DNA of 64,000 nucleotides from Massilia agri (GTDB lineage: Bacteria > Pseudomonadota > Gammaproteobacteria > Burkholderiales > Burkholderiaceae_D). The stretch covers positions 62,001 to 126,000 of the forward strand of contig NZ_JANUHA010000010.1 in assembly GCF_024753255.1 (NCBI RefSeq). The letters run 5' to 3'. Below, piece after piece: positions 24,967 through 33,806 of this stretch (position 1 is the stretch's first letter; every line of letters begins with the position of its first letter). Both the position numbers and the translations under genes were made by a program. The notes beneath the pieces were generated by a model. It had not been told where the DNA came from and did not search any database. It worked only from the letters and a program-made list of their open reading frames with translations.

Positions 24967-26721
24967 TTATTTACCCCAGCTGTCCTTCAGCGTGGTCACG
25001 CGGTTGAACACCGGCTTGCCCGGCTGGGAGTCCACGCGGTCGGCCACAAAATAGCCGTGGCGCTCGAACTGGAAGCGTTGGTCGGCCACGGCGTCCTTCA
25101 TGCCCGGCTCCAGGTAGGCGATGACGGTTTCCAGCGCGTTCGGATTGAGGGCGGCCTTGAAGTCCTTGCCGCCGGCGTCCGGCTGCGGCTCCGTGAACAG
25201 GCGGTCGTACAGGCGCACTTCGGCCTCCAGCGCGGTGGCGGCGCTGACCCAGGTGATGTTGCCCTTGACCTTGTAGTTGTCCGCGCCCGGCGTGCCCGAC
25301 TTCGAATCCTCGAAGTACTTCACGTGCACGGCCGTGACCTTGCCGTTTTCGTCCTTGTCGAAGCCGGTGCACTCGACCACGAAGCCGTACTTCAGGCGCA
25401 CGCGCGCGCCCGGCTGGTCGCCCACGGGCGGAGTGAAGCGGTGGTAGCCCTTGGTCGGGGTTTCCATGAAGTCTTCCTGCTCGATCCACAGCTCGCGCGT
25501 GAAGGGGAAGGTGCGCACGCCCATCTCCGGATGATGCGGGTGGACCGGCGAGGAGCACTCGACCGCCTCGCCTTCCGGGAAGTTGTCGACGATGAGTTTC
25601 AAAGGACGCAGCACGGCGATTGCGCGCGGAGCCTTCGGGTCCAGGTCGTCGCGCAGCGCGCCTTCCAGGGTGCTCATGTCGATCCAGCCGTCGGCCTTCG
25701 AGACGCCGATGCGCTCGCAGAACAGCTGGATCGATTCCGGCGTATAGCCGCGACGGCGCAGGCCGACGATGGTCGGCATGCGCGGGTCGTCCCAGCCCGT
25801 CACCACGCCCGTGTCCACCAGCTCGCGCAATTTACGCTTGGAGGTCACGACATAGGTGAGGTTCAGGCGCGCCATCTCGTACTGGCGCGGCACCGGGCGC
25901 GGGAAGAAGCCGCCGTCGGCCAGGGTGTCGACCAGCCAGTCGTACATCGGGCGGTGGTCCTGGAATTCCAGCGTGCAGATCGAATGCGTGATGTTTTCCA
26001 GCGCATCCGAGATCGGGTGCGTGTAGTCGTACATCGGGTAGATGCACCAGGCGTCGCCCGTGCGGTGGTGGTGCGCATGGCGGATGCGGTACAGGGCCGG
26101 ATCGCGGTTGGTCATGTTGGGCGAGGACATCGCGTCTTCGCTCATCTTGGCGCGCAGGATGTGCTCGCCGTCCTTGTACTTGCCGGCCTTCATGTCGCGG
26201 AAGAGCTGCAGCGATTCTTCCACCGGGCGGTTACGGAAGGGCGAGTTGGTGCCCGGCGTGGAGAAGTTGCCGCGGTTTTTCGCCATCTCTTCCGGCGTCT
26301 GGCTGTCCACGTAGGCCTTGCCTTCGCGGATCAGGTACTCGGCCATCTCGTAGAGCTTGTCGAAATAGTCGCTGGCGTAGTGCAGGTATTCGCCGTCGCC
26401 TTGCTCCCAGGTGAAGCCGAGCCACTTCACGGAATCCATGATGGTGTCGACGTATTCCTGGTCTTCCTTCTCCGGATTGGTGTCGTCGAAGCGCAGGTGG
26501 CAGCGGCCGTTGTAGTCGCGCGCCAGGCCGAAGTTCAGGCAGATCGATTTCGCGTGGCCCACGTGCAGGTAGCCGTTCGGCTCCGGCGGGAAGCGGGTGA
26601 TGACGGGCGGCATGCCTTCGCGCGCATGGGTGCCTGCCGCGAGATCGTGTTCGATAATCGCGCGCAGGAAATTGGACGACGGGGCATTCCCCGTTGCCGG
26701 GTTGTTCTTTTCAATGCTCAT
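24967..26721 (-). CDS. glnS: Glutaminyl-tRNA synthetase
   Basis: Charges tRNA-Gln with glutamine in the cytoplasm; class I synthetase. 584 residues. The HIGH-type motif is in PPEPNGYLHVGHAKS, followed by LRFDDTNPEKED. VTSKRKLRELV stands for the KMSKS loop, and the class I GlnRS signatures RDPALYRIRHAHHHRTGD and YDYTHPISDALENITHS are present. The C-terminal anticodon-binding beta barrels end in FNRVTTLKDSWGK. It begins MSIEKNNPA at 26721 and has its own terminator. It is a single essential housekeeping gene. Confidence 0.97.
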   Translation of the reverse strand: MSIEKNNPATGNAPSSNFLRAIIEHDLAAGTHAREGMPPVITRFPPEPNGYLHVGHAKSICLNFGLARDYNGRCHLRFDDTNPEKEDQEYVDTIMDSVKWLGFTWEQGDGEYLHYASDYFDKLYEMAEYLIREGKAYVDSQTPEEMAKNRGNFSTPGTNSPFRNRPVEESLQLFRDMKAGKYKDGEHILRAKMSEDAMSSPNMTNRDPALYRIRHAHHHRTGDAWCIYPMYDYTHPISDALENITHSICTLEFQDHRPMYDWLVDTLADGGFFPRPVPRQYEMARLNLTYVVTSKRKLRELVDTGVVTGWDDPRMPTIVGLRRRGYTPESIQLFCERIGVSKADGWIDMSTLEGALRDDLDPKAPRAIAVLRPLKLIVDNFPEGEAVECSSPVHPHHPEMGVRTFPFTRELWIEQEDFMETPTKGYHRFTPPVGDQPGARVRLKYGFVVECTGFDKDENGKVTAVHVKYFEDSKSGTPGADNYKVKGNITWVSAATALEAEVRLYDRLFTEPQPDAGGKDFKAALNPNALETVIAYLEPGMKDAVADQRFQFERHGYFVADRVDSQPGKPVFNRVTTLKDSWGK

Positions 26722-26859
26722 GGGAAAAAAATTGAGATGGTTATGGCGGACATTTTACCGTAACGCAGCACGACTCCGCCCCTATGTGGTGAAGCGCACG
26801 GTACGGCCTTTCGCCCCGATCCATACTTGGGGCAATTCCGCCCATTCGCAAGGCTCATC

Positions 26860-26994
26860 ATGAAAACCCTCGCCACCCACCCGGAACTGGTCCGCGCCTG
26901 GCTGCTGGCCCTGGCCGGCATGCCCATGCCGAAGCTGCCGCAGCCGGAGTCCCGTCCCGCCAGCCCGCCGCCGGTCCAGCCCTACCGCCGCTGA
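26860..26994 (+). CDS. Possible 44-residue small protein
   Basis: ATG at 26860 with AAGG upstream opens a 44-residue frame (begins MKTLATHPELVRAWL, ends PVQPYRR). It has a short hydrophobic helix (AWLLALAGMPMP) and a Pro-rich tail. It lies between the divergent glnS promoter and the J-domain gene. The coding potential is weak but the ribosome site and codon pattern are reasonable; it may equally be leader sequence. Confidence 0.35.
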   Translation: MKTLATHPELVRAWLLALAGMPMPKLPQPESRPASPPPVQPYRR

Positions 26995-27085
26995 CCCCTT
27001 GCCGGACCCGCATTCGCCAGCTTGCCGCTTTATATAGGATAATCTCGCTTTTGCCCTTTTGCGGCCCATGCCGGGAGAATTCCAA

Positions 27086-27376
27086 GTGGAAAATTTATAC
27101 GCGATCCTCGGCGTCGCACCGAATGCGAGCGACGACGAGATCAAGAAGGTCTATCGCTCGCTCGCGATGCGCTACCACCCGGACCGCAACCAGGCGCCGG
27201 GCGCCGAAGCGCGCTTCAAGGCCGTCACAAAGGCCTACGAGGTGCTGTCGGACCCGGCCAAGCGGGCCGAGTACAACCAGAGCGTGAACCACCGCATCGT
27301 GCTCGATGCCGAGGCCGAGGCCTTCGAGCTGTGGCGCTCGCTGTTCGCCCTGAATGGCGTCAATCTGCAGCCTTGA
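27086..27376 (+). CDS. Minimal J-domain (DnaJ-like) co-chaperone
   Basis: 96 residues, essentially only a J-domain: [19 protein letters not shown], then the HPD motif in [12 protein letters not shown], and [20 protein letters not shown]. It should stimulate the ATPase of an Hsp70 such as DnaK. A short extension ([17 protein letters not shown]) replaces the usual Gly/Phe and zinc regions, so client binding must come from this tail or a partner. I use GTG 27086 (GGGAG eight bases upstream), which gives the standard J-domain N-terminus. It is the first of four closely spaced genes, the other three unknown, which may be its clients or partners. Confidence 0.88.
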   Translation: MENLYAILGVAPNASDDEIKKVYRSLAMRYHPDRNQAPGAEARFKAVTKAYEVLSDPAKRAEYNQSVNHRIVLDAEAEAFELWRSLFALNGVNLQP

Positions 27377-27404
27377 AGCACATCCCGAATCAACAGGACA
27401 CACA

Positions 27405-27914
27405 ATGAAAAACGTACATCCCGAGTTTTCCTTCCAGTCGCGTGAACTGGAAGGTCAGATCGAGGGCACGCTGGGCGATCCGCCCAACAAGAAGAACTAC
27501 GACATGATGGTCAATGCCCTGGTGTCCGAGTACGCCAGCGGTTCCGGCCTCGACGACGTGAACCTGATGGCCTTCGCCCTGGTCGACTGCATCAGGTTCA
27601 AGGACCCGAAGGGCCTGCTGCGCGAAGCGGCCGACTACGAAGGCAGCGACCCCGCGCGCGTGTTCGCGATGGCCGAATGCACGGGCGAGCAGGGCGCCGC
27701 CATGTACGAGTCCATGACGGCCAACTATCCGGAACTGGCGCGCCAGGCCATCATCACGGCCTTCCTGTTCAAGAACCAGGGCCGCTGGGACGACGAAGAC
27801 CGCTCGCTCGACCGCCTGGCCGAGGGCGACGAAGGCGACGACGACGATATGGAAGACACGGCCGCGACCGACGACTTCACGCAGCTGTTCGATGCCGATG
27901 GAGAGCGCGAATGA
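27405..27914 (+). CDS. Unknown acidic protein in J-domain operon
   Basis: 169 residues, soluble, very acidic towards the C-terminus (LAEGDEGDDDDMEDTAATDD). The body looks helical, with VNALVSEYASGSGLDDVNLM, FALVDCIRFKDPKGLL and AMYESMTANYPELARQAIIT. No family was recognised. ATG 27405 has CAGGA upstream and lies 28 bp after the J-domain stop; its end overlaps the next gene by ATGA. The position suggests it works with the J-domain protein, but this is an inference from gene order. Confidence 0.75.
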   Translation: MKNVHPEFSFQSRELEGQIEGTLGDPPNKKNYDMMVNALVSEYASGSGLDDVNLMAFALVDCIRFKDPKGLLREAADYEGSDPARVFAMAECTGEQGAAMYESMTANYPELARQAIITAFLFKNQGRWDDEDRSLDRLAEGDEGDDDDMEDTAATDDFTQLFDADGERE

Positions 27915-28693
27915 GTGACGAGAATAAAGCCAACCTGCCGGCGCTGACGAAACAGGTCAGCGAACTGGTGCTGGCCGGCTCGCTCGAGCACGCCGAAGAG
28001 GCGTTCTCGCACGCCGCCGACGAGCATGGCGACTATGCGGTCGCCGAAGTCCTGTCGACCCTGCCGCCGCAGGTGACGGCCCTGCACCTGTCGGGCTTCG
28101 ACGGCGCCAAGACCTCGGTCGCGACCCTGCTGGTGCCGCCCAAGGCCTGGGCCGACAGCCTGGCCTACATCGCCGCCACCTGGCCCGACAACATGATCGA
28201 GGATGATCCCGAACGCATCGCCGAGAACCTGTTCAACCACGTGCACGGCATCGTCTACGCCACCGACGACGAAGAGCGCCGCCACGAACTGCTGCAGGAA
28301 GCCTCCGCCACCGACCACGGCGCCACCGTGTTCGCCATCCTGTGGTCGCTGGCCCCGCGCGAGATCCTGGAACTGGCCGGCGAGATCCTCTCCAAGGGCC
28401 GCTACGTGACCGCCCAGACCAGCGGCGACAGCGACATCGCGCCGCTGGCCGTCGACCTGGCCAAGGCCAGCGAGGACGGCTGGGAGCGTTCGCTGCTCGA
28501 ACTGTTCCCGGACTTCCGCCACAGCGCCGAGATGGCCGACGTCGAACTGCCGGACGACCCGGACGAGGAATCGGACTTCATGCAGCGCTCCACGCGCGAG
28601 CTGCTGTACCGCCTGCGCAAGCAGGTGCCTTCGGTGCGCAGCATGCCGCGCCGCGGCACCCGCCGCAGCATGGGCACGGACATCTTCTCGTGA
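27911..28693 (+). CDS. Unknown protein in J-domain operon
   Basis: 260 residues, soluble, mostly helical. Features are LPALTKQVSELVLAGSLEHAEEAFSHAAD (helix pair, described as pattern), LLVPPKAWADSLAYIAATWP, and an acidic stretch near the C-terminus (LPDDPDEESDF), followed by a basic tail (RSMPRRGTRRSM). The alternation of short helices suggests a helical-repeat scaffold, perhaps HEAT- or TPR-like. ATGA overlap with the gene before. No enzyme motif. Confidence 0.75.
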   Translation: MSDENKANLPALTKQVSELVLAGSLEHAEEAFSHAADEHGDYAVAEVLSTLPPQVTALHLSGFDGAKTSVATLLVPPKAWADSLAYIAATWPDNMIEDDPERIAENLFNHVHGIVYATDDEERRHELLQEASATDHGATVFAILWSLAPREILELAGEILSKGRYVTAQTSGDSDIAPLAVDLAKASEDGWERSLLELFPDFRHSAEMADVELPDDPDEESDFMQRSTRELLYRLRKQVPSVRSMPRRGTRRSMGTDIFS

Positions 28694-28710
28694 GCGGGGC
28701 GCCAGGATCC

Positions 28711-29583
28711 ATGCTGCCCGCAATCGTCATCGAGAAGCTGCCGCGCCTGGTGCGCGCCATCAAGCTGATGTCCCTTGATGCCACGCCCGACGAGGCCGCG
28801 GTGCTGGCCGACGAGCTGTCCGGCATCACCGCCATGGTGGCCGAGAAGTTCACCAACGACCGTACGGCGGAGGGTATCCAGCGCGCCCAGCTCCTGACCA
28901 TCGGTGGCGTCTCGCTGGGCCTCGAGCACCTGGTCGATTCCGACGACGACCTGGATGCGCTCGACATCCTGATCGAGGAGGGCGCCGAACTGGTGTTCCA
29001 GCAGGGCTTCCGCCTGGTCAAGGAATTGTCCGCGCTGCCCGAAGATACGCTCGTGGGCGAGTACGACGTCGATCCGGTGTATTCGCAGCGGCGCCTCAAG
29101 GAGCTGTTCATCGACCTGTGCACGGCCGACCCGGGCGAGACCTGGTCCGGCTACGAGCGCTATCTCGGCCAGCTCAAGCAGCGCCAGGGCGTGCAGGCCA
29201 TCGTGCGTGCGGCCCAGTGGCTGCGCCGCCATCACTACGAGGGCCCGATCAACGATCCGGACCTGAACGCCGAGGGCGTGATCGCGCTGGCGATCATCTT
29301 CGCGGTCGAAGGCGGTGGCCGCGTTACGGCCCGCACGGGGCAGAAGGAGTTCGAACGCTTCGTGAAGTCGGTGCGCAAGAACGATCCGGACTTCGAGGCC
29401 GGCTGGGCGTCGCTGATGGCGCAGGTGCCTAGCGCGCACCAGCCGGTGATCGCGGACCGCATCGCGACCTACCGGGAGCACTGCACGGTGCTGCAGCACC
29501 TGAAGACGAAGGCGACCATGAAGCAGCTCTTCACCGAGCTGGAGAACTACGCCGGTTCCGAGCTCGATCCGGACCTGCCCTGA
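28711..29583 (+). CDS. Unknown helical protein in J-domain operon
   Basis: 290 residues, soluble. It begins LPAIVIEKLPRLVRAIKLM and contains LVDSDDDLDALDILIEEGAE and a WSGYERYLGQLKQRQGVQAI segment, then HYEGPINDPDLNAEGVIALA. The C-terminus is QLFTELENYAGSELDPDLP. Predicted almost wholly helical. No family recognised. ATG 28711 is used; a GTG at 28690 would overlap the previous stop (GTGA) and is an alternative. It is the last of three unknown genes after the J-domain gene and is followed 10 bp later by an MFS gene. Confidence 0.72.
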   Translation: MLPAIVIEKLPRLVRAIKLMSLDATPDEAAVLADELSGITAMVAEKFTNDRTAEGIQRAQLLTIGGVSLGLEHLVDSDDDLDALDILIEEGAELVFQQGFRLVKELSALPEDTLVGEYDVDPVYSQRRLKELFIDLCTADPGETWSGYERYLGQLKQRQGVQAIVRAAQWLRRHHYEGPINDPDLNAEGVIALAIIFAVEGGGRVTARTGQKEFERFVKSVRKNDPDFEAGWASLMAQVPSAHQPVIADRIATYREHCTVLQHLKTKATMKQLFTELENYAGSELDPDLP

Positions 29584-29593
29584 TTCCGAGAGT

Positions 29594-30805
29594 ATGAGTA
29601 CGGCGCGCGGACCGATCGTGGCGGGCAGCAGCGAATACCGCCGCATCAACCGCGCGATGGCCTTCGGCGGCTTTTCCGTGTTCGCGCTGCTCTACTGCGT
29701 CCAGCCGCTGATGCCGCTGCTGGCGCAGGACTTCCACCTCACTCCCGCCCAATCGAGCCTGGCCCTGTCGGTGTCCACCGCGACGCTGGCCGTGGCGCTG
29801 CTGGTATCAAGCAGCGTGGCCGAACGTTTGGGGCGCAAGCAGCTGATGGTCGCCTCGATGACGGGCGGCGCACTGCTCACCCTGCTATCGGCATGCACGA
29901 CCGACTACACCCAGCTGGTGGCCGTGCGCGCGCTGCTCGGCCTGGTACTGGGCGGCCTGCCGGCGGTGGCCATGGCTTACCTGAGCGACGAGATCGAAGG
30001 CAGCTCGCTCGGCCAGGCCATGGGCATGTACATCAGCGGCTCGGCGTTTGGCGGCATGAGCGGGCGCGTGCTGTCCTCGGTGATCAGCGACTTCGTCTCC
30101 TGGCGCATCGCGGTCGGGCTGCTCGGCGCGGCCGGGCTGTATGCGGCCTGGGAGTTTTCGCGCAGCCTGCCGGCCTCGCGCCATGCGGGCCTCAAGCAGG
30201 CGAGGGGGCCGGGCTTCGTCGAGGGCCTGCGCCGGCACCTGGAGGATGAAGGGCTGCCCTGGCTGTTCGTGCTGCCTTTTCTCTTGATGGGCTGCTTCGT
30301 CAGTCTCTACAACTACATCAGCTACCGCCTGCTCGCGCCGCCCTTTGGCCTGTCCCAGAGCGCGGTGGGGGCGGTGTCGCTGCTCTACCTGCTGGGGATG
30401 TTCAGCTCCGTGTGGGCCGGGAAGCTGGCCGACCGGCTGGGACGGCGTAATGTGCTATGGCTGTTCATGGGCGTGATGATCGCCGGGCTGCTCGTGACGC
30501 TGCACGATTCGGTGGCGGCGGTGGTGCTCGGCGTCGGGCTCGCGACCTTCGGCTTCTTCGCCTCGCATTCGGTGACCAGCAGCTGGGTTGGAAGGCGGGC
30601 GAAAGCGCCGCAGGCGCTGGCGTCCGGGATCTACCTGTTCTGCTATTACCTGGGTTCGAGCGTGGTGGGCTGGTTCACCGGCTATGTGTGGGAGCACTGG
30701 GGCTGGCCGGGTGTGGTCGCCGCCTTGGGCGCACTGCTCGGCCTTGGGCTGGCGATCGCGCTGCGGCTGCGGCAGTTGAAGCCGGCCGCAGCGACGGTCC
30801 CATGA
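29594..30805 (+). CDS. MFS exporter (DHA1, YnfM-like)
   Basis: 403 residues with 12 predicted helices. N-terminus FALLYCVQPLMPLLAQDF is typical of the YnfM/AraJ type; LSVSTATLAVALLVSSSVAE and the loop SSVAERLGRKQLM mark the first half, WAGKLADRLGRRNVLW the second-half loop. Likely drug or sugar-derivative efflux; substrate unknown. It follows the unknown cluster by 10 bp, so it may be transcribed from the J-domain operon promoter. Confidence 0.88.
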   Translation: MSTARGPIVAGSSEYRRINRAMAFGGFSVFALLYCVQPLMPLLAQDFHLTPAQSSLALSVSTATLAVALLVSSSVAERLGRKQLMVASMTGGALLTLLSACTTDYTQLVAVRALLGLVLGGLPAVAMAYLSDEIEGSSLGQAMGMYISGSAFGGMSGRVLSSVISDFVSWRIAVGLLGAAGLYAAWEFSRSLPASRHAGLKQARGPGFVEGLRRHLEDEGLPWLFVLPFLLMGCFVSLYNYISYRLLAPPFGLSQSAVGAVSLLYLLGMFSSVWAGKLADRLGRRNVLWLFMGVMIAGLLVTLHDSVAAVVLGVGLATFGFFASHSVTSSWVGRRAKAPQALASGIYLFCYYLGSSVVGWFTGYVWEHWGWPGVVAALGALLGLGLAIALRLRQLKPAAATVP

Positions 30806-30812
30806 CCCGCTC

Positions 30813-31355
30813 TCAGCCCGGCAGCGGGTTGCCCAGCTTGCGGATCTTCAGCATCAGCTGCACGATGGTGTAGGGCATGACGAGCACCCAGAGCAGCAGC
30901 GCCGCGACGAGCGGCAGCAGGAAGGGCAGGGACAGCTGCTCGAGCGCCCGCTGCTTGTCCGTCACCACGAACATGACGAAGAGCGGCATGGCGCAGGCGA
31001 CGAAGATGCCGAGGCGGTGCCTGAAATTCCTGAGCTTCGATTCGGTGTCGCTGAACAGTTCCGGCGCCGCGCCGCGCACGGCCTCGGTGCGCCAGTAGTG
31101 CCAGCCGACCGTTTTCGCGGCCAGGGTCCAGCCGGCATCCTGCATGAGCTGGGCGAAGTCCGGGTCCTGGCTGTTGCGGGGAAAGTCGACGCGATAGACG
31201 ACATCGGCCGGCTCGCCGCGGCGGAAGGTCCAGAAGCAGAACGGGTTCACCTTGATCAGGTGCAGGCCCTGCTGCGCCATCGAGCGCAGCCAGGCTTCCT
31301 GCTCCTCGTCCTGGTGGGCAAAGAATAGCTTGAATGTGCTTACCGTTCCGCTCAC
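30813..31355 (-). CDS. DUF2812 membrane protein
   Basis: 180 residues. The N-terminal soluble part (FKLFFAHQDEEQEAWLRSMA, HLIKVNPFCFWTFRRGEP, AGWTLAAKTVGWHYWRTE) is the DUF2812 pattern, followed by two membrane helices near the C-terminus. Its ATG overlaps the stop of the PadR gene. PadR-DUF2812 pairs are common: the membrane protein is encoded with and controlled by the PadR regulator, but its function is unknown. Confidence 0.83.
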   Translation of the reverse strand: MSGTVSTFKLFFAHQDEEQEAWLRSMAQQGLHLIKVNPFCFWTFRRGEPADVVYRVDFPRNSQDPDFAQLMQDAGWTLAAKTVGWHYWRTEAVRGAAPELFSDTESKLRNFRHRLGIFVACAMPLFVMFVVTDKQRALEQLSLPFLLPLVAALLLWVLVMPYTIVQLMLKIRKLGNPLPG

Positions 31356-31690
31356 GCCGCTTCTCCCTCTTTGACATGTGAAAGTGCGAACTGCCCGTTG
31401 CGCACCATGATGGCCAGCCGGCGTACCTGCTCGGCCAGTACCTGCCTTCCCATCCCGGTCAGGCCGTAGATCTTGCGGCGCTCGACTTCGCTGACCTTCT
31501 CGATCAGGCCCTGTTTCTCCAGCGCCGAGAAGGCGCCGTAGAGCGTGCCCGGCCCGATGACCACATGGCCCTCGCTCATGGCCTCGACCTTCTGCATCAG
31601 CGCGTAGCCATGCAGCGGTTCCTGGAGCGCCGCCAGCACGTAATAGGTGGCTTCCGACAGCGGCAGGTATTTCGTGTAGTTGATGTCCAA
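31352..31690 (-). CDS. PadR-family transcriptional regulator
   Basis: 112 residues. Winged-helix PadR pattern: SEATYYVLAALQEPLHGYAL, VIGPGTLYGAFSALEKQGLI, KIYGLTGMGRQVL. It probably represses its own operon with the DUF2812 gene, and a candidate operator lies just upstream. The inducer is unknown. The C-terminal helix that PadR proteins use to dimerise is present but short. Confidence 0.92.
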   Translation of the reverse strand: MDINYTKYLPLSEATYYVLAALQEPLHGYALMQKVEAMSEGHVVIGPGTLYGAFSALEKQGLIEKVSEVERRKIYGLTGMGRQVLAEQVRRLAIMVRNGQFALSHVKEGEAA

Positions 31691-31720
31691 ACCGGCTCCC
31701 TGGTTTATAGCGTGACTCGG

Positions 31721-31754
31721 TATATCGAGTTACGACATATCGATTGGCGATATA
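31721..31754. promoter_or_regulatory. Candidate PadR operator
   Basis: TATATCG (31721-31727) and its reverse complement CGATATA (31748-31754), with an ATATCGAT in between (31737-31744), about 35-60 bp upstream of the PadR start. The repeated ATATCG half-sites fit an autoregulatory operator; not proven. Confidence 0.5.
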
Positions 31755-31945
31755 GTAGCAAGCTGCCTGCCGCTGTCAATGAAGGTCGTGCATTTCATGC
31801 GGCTTGCATTGGTGGAGCAGGAAGGTGAAAGTGATGTGTTGTTGGAATGTCGTTGATTTCAAAAAATCATCGAAAAGCTTGGACAAGCAGTTGCCCGATG
31901 GATAGCATCGCGGGTCCGTATTTACTCTCCAGGCTGTCGATCATC

Positions 31946-33454
31946 GTGACTTCACCCTACCGCTTCATCCTCGCCCTCCTGGCCGCCCTGTTCATCAGTG
32001 GCTGCGCCTCCATGCCCGAAACGCGCCTGCCGGTCCCCAAGGGACCGGACGAAGGCGCAGTTATCGTGCGCTTCCTCCCGAATACCGAGTCGGCCAGCCA
32101 GTTCATGAAGAACTGGCACGAACTGATCGTCGAACAGGAGGGCGGCGCCGAGCGCGGGCCCCAGTTCGCGATCAGGCCCGACCTGCTCGCCTCGTCGCGC
32201 AGCGCGACCTATGTCGGCGCGCTGCCTCCGGGGCGCTACCGCTTCGTCAGGTTCTCGAGCCAGTCCTGTGGCGCGATCTGCATCAGCGCCAACATCACCG
32301 TCGGCGAGAAATTCAGCCGCTTCGAGGTCCAGCCGCAGCGCCTGACCGACCTGGGCGTGATCGTCCAGACGCCGAGTCCGCGCGAACGCAGCGTGCTGCT
32401 GGCCCACGTCGCTTCCGACGACCAGGCCCTGGTGGATGAGCTGGTGCGCGAGACGGCGCCGGCGCTCACGCCCATGCTGGGCAAGCCGAAACTCGGCTGG
32501 CGCGAGGACAGCGTGCCGAAGCTGATGCCGGAGCTCGCCACGTACGCCAAGCTGGCCAGCCACGGTTTCGTCCAGCCGAACGAAGTCGCAGGTGGACAGG
32601 TCATCTTCGGCACCGCCAACGGCGCGCTCGGCAGCTGGAAGCCGGGACAGGAGCGCGAAGGCCAGTTCGACCTCGGCACCAACCGTTCGGTTGAAGCGGT
32701 GCTGGTGACGGCGGGCGGCGCCTGGCTGGCCGGCGGCGAGCTGTCGCTGCTCATGCAGTCCGATGATCAGGGCAGGAGCTGGCGTTCGATCCGCGGCAAG
32801 CTGCCGCTCGGCCTGGTCCTCGACCTGCACGAATGGAAGGGCAAGGTCCTGCTCACGATGCTCAGCAAGGAACAGGTGCTGGTGTTTTCCGCGCCCGTCG
32901 GATCGGCCGACTGGCGCCAGCTGGGGCGCTACCAGACCGACGTGAGCGTGTTCTGGGACATCCCGGGCGTGCGTCCGCGCTCGCTCCTGATGGACGACTA
33001 CCTGGTCACGACCATCCCGGCGCGCAAGATGGTCGTCAACGACCTCGCTGCCGGAACCGCCGAAGAGCGCGAACTGCCGGGCGGCGTGCAGATCATCTCG
33101 GCATCGGAAGACAAGGTCCTGCGCTGCAGGTGCGTGCGCGGCATCGCGGTCAATCCATGGGAAAGCAGCGACATGGGGAAGACCTGGAACCCGGCCACGC
33201 TCAGCCGCTGGATCCAGCAGCCCGTGTTCCGCGACCGCCAGCATGGCGTCGCCTTCGAAGGGGCGGTGTTCTCGAGCGCCAAGCTGGTCCGCACTGTGGA
33301 TGGTGGCAAGACCTGGACGCCGTCGATGGACCTGAACTTCCCGATCACCAGCATGTTCTATTCACGCGACCGCAAGGCTGTCTACGCGGCCACGCCCTAC
33401 GGCTCGGTGTGGGGCTCGGAGGACGACGGGCAGACCTGGAAGCGGATGCGCTGA
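31946..33454 (+). CDS. Lipoprotein with BNR/sialidase-like repeats
   Basis: 502 residues from GTG 31946, which gives a clean lipoprotein signal peptide ending LFISGCAS; an ATG at 31898 in the same frame is possible. Residues about 30-160 form an unknown N-terminal domain (AVIVRFLPNTESASQFMKNW). The rest carries BNR-like Asp-box repeats: SDDQGRSWRSI, SSDMGKTWNPA, TVDGGKTWTPS and SEDDGQTWKRM, as in beta-propellers of sialidase or photosystem-assembly type. Catalytic residues of a sialidase are not evident. Likely an envelope-anchored propeller of unknown ligand. Confidence 0.78.
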   Translation: MTSPYRFILALLAALFISGCASMPETRLPVPKGPDEGAVIVRFLPNTESASQFMKNWHELIVEQEGGAERGPQFAIRPDLLASSRSATYVGALPPGRYRFVRFSSQSCGAICISANITVGEKFSRFEVQPQRLTDLGVIVQTPSPRERSVLLAHVASDDQALVDELVRETAPALTPMLGKPKLGWREDSVPKLMPELATYAKLASHGFVQPNEVAGGQVIFGTANGALGSWKPGQEREGQFDLGTNRSVEAVLVTAGGAWLAGGELSLLMQSDDQGRSWRSIRGKLPLGLVLDLHEWKGKVLLTMLSKEQVLVFSAPVGSADWRQLGRYQTDVSVFWDIPGVRPRSLLMDDYLVTTIPARKMVVNDLAAGTAEERELPGGVQIISASEDKVLRCRCVRGIAVNPWESSDMGKTWNPATLSRWIQQPVFRDRQHGVAFEGAVFSSAKLVRTVDGGKTWTPSMDLNFPITSMFYSRDRKAVYAATPYGSVWGSEDDGQTWKRMR

Positions 33455-33465
33455 TATCGCGCTTC

Positions 33466-33684
33466 TCACGTCGCCGTGAGCAGTGCGATCATCGCCCGCG
33501 TCGCGCCTGACTGGCGCCGGTGCGGCGCATACAGGATCGAGAAGGGGCGGGTGCGGCCGCGCAGCTGCGGCAGCAGCTCGACCAGCCGCCCGCTCGCCAG
33601 CTGCTCGCGCACGATGAAGTCGTCGCTCTGGGCGATCCCGACCCCGGCCAGCGAGACCACGCCCGGCACGTCGTCCGATACCGC
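33466..33684 (-). pseudogene. C-terminal remnant of a LysR-type regulator
   Basis: The frame from about 33684 down to 33466 reads VSDDVPGVVSLAGVGIAQS, then DDFIVREQLASGRLVELLPQ and LYAPHRRQSGATRAMIALL, which is the end of a LysR substrate-binding domain. The HTH domain and the first two thirds are absent. Upstream of about 33680 the sequence changes to a different gene remnant on the opposite strand, so this is a broken gene. Confidence 0.7.
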
Positions 33685-33802
33685 CACGATCGGACCGGAT
33701 GGCGACGTCGTCTTCACGGCCAGCCACCTCAACCGGCACTTCGCCGGCCAGGTCAAACCCGGCGAGGAGCGCTACGAGCTGTGGCGCTTGACGCGCGACT
33801 GA
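33677..33802 (+). pseudogene. 3' remnant of a yellow/royal-jelly-type (MRJP) protein gene
   Basis: Forty-one residues, beginning DTATIGPDGDVVFTASHLNR and ending ERYELWRLTRD, resemble the C-terminal end of bacterial yellow-related (MRJP) proteins. No start or upstream portion exists on the plus strand. Family assignment rests on this short stretch and is tentative. Confidence 0.45.
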
Positions 33803-33806
33803 GCGA

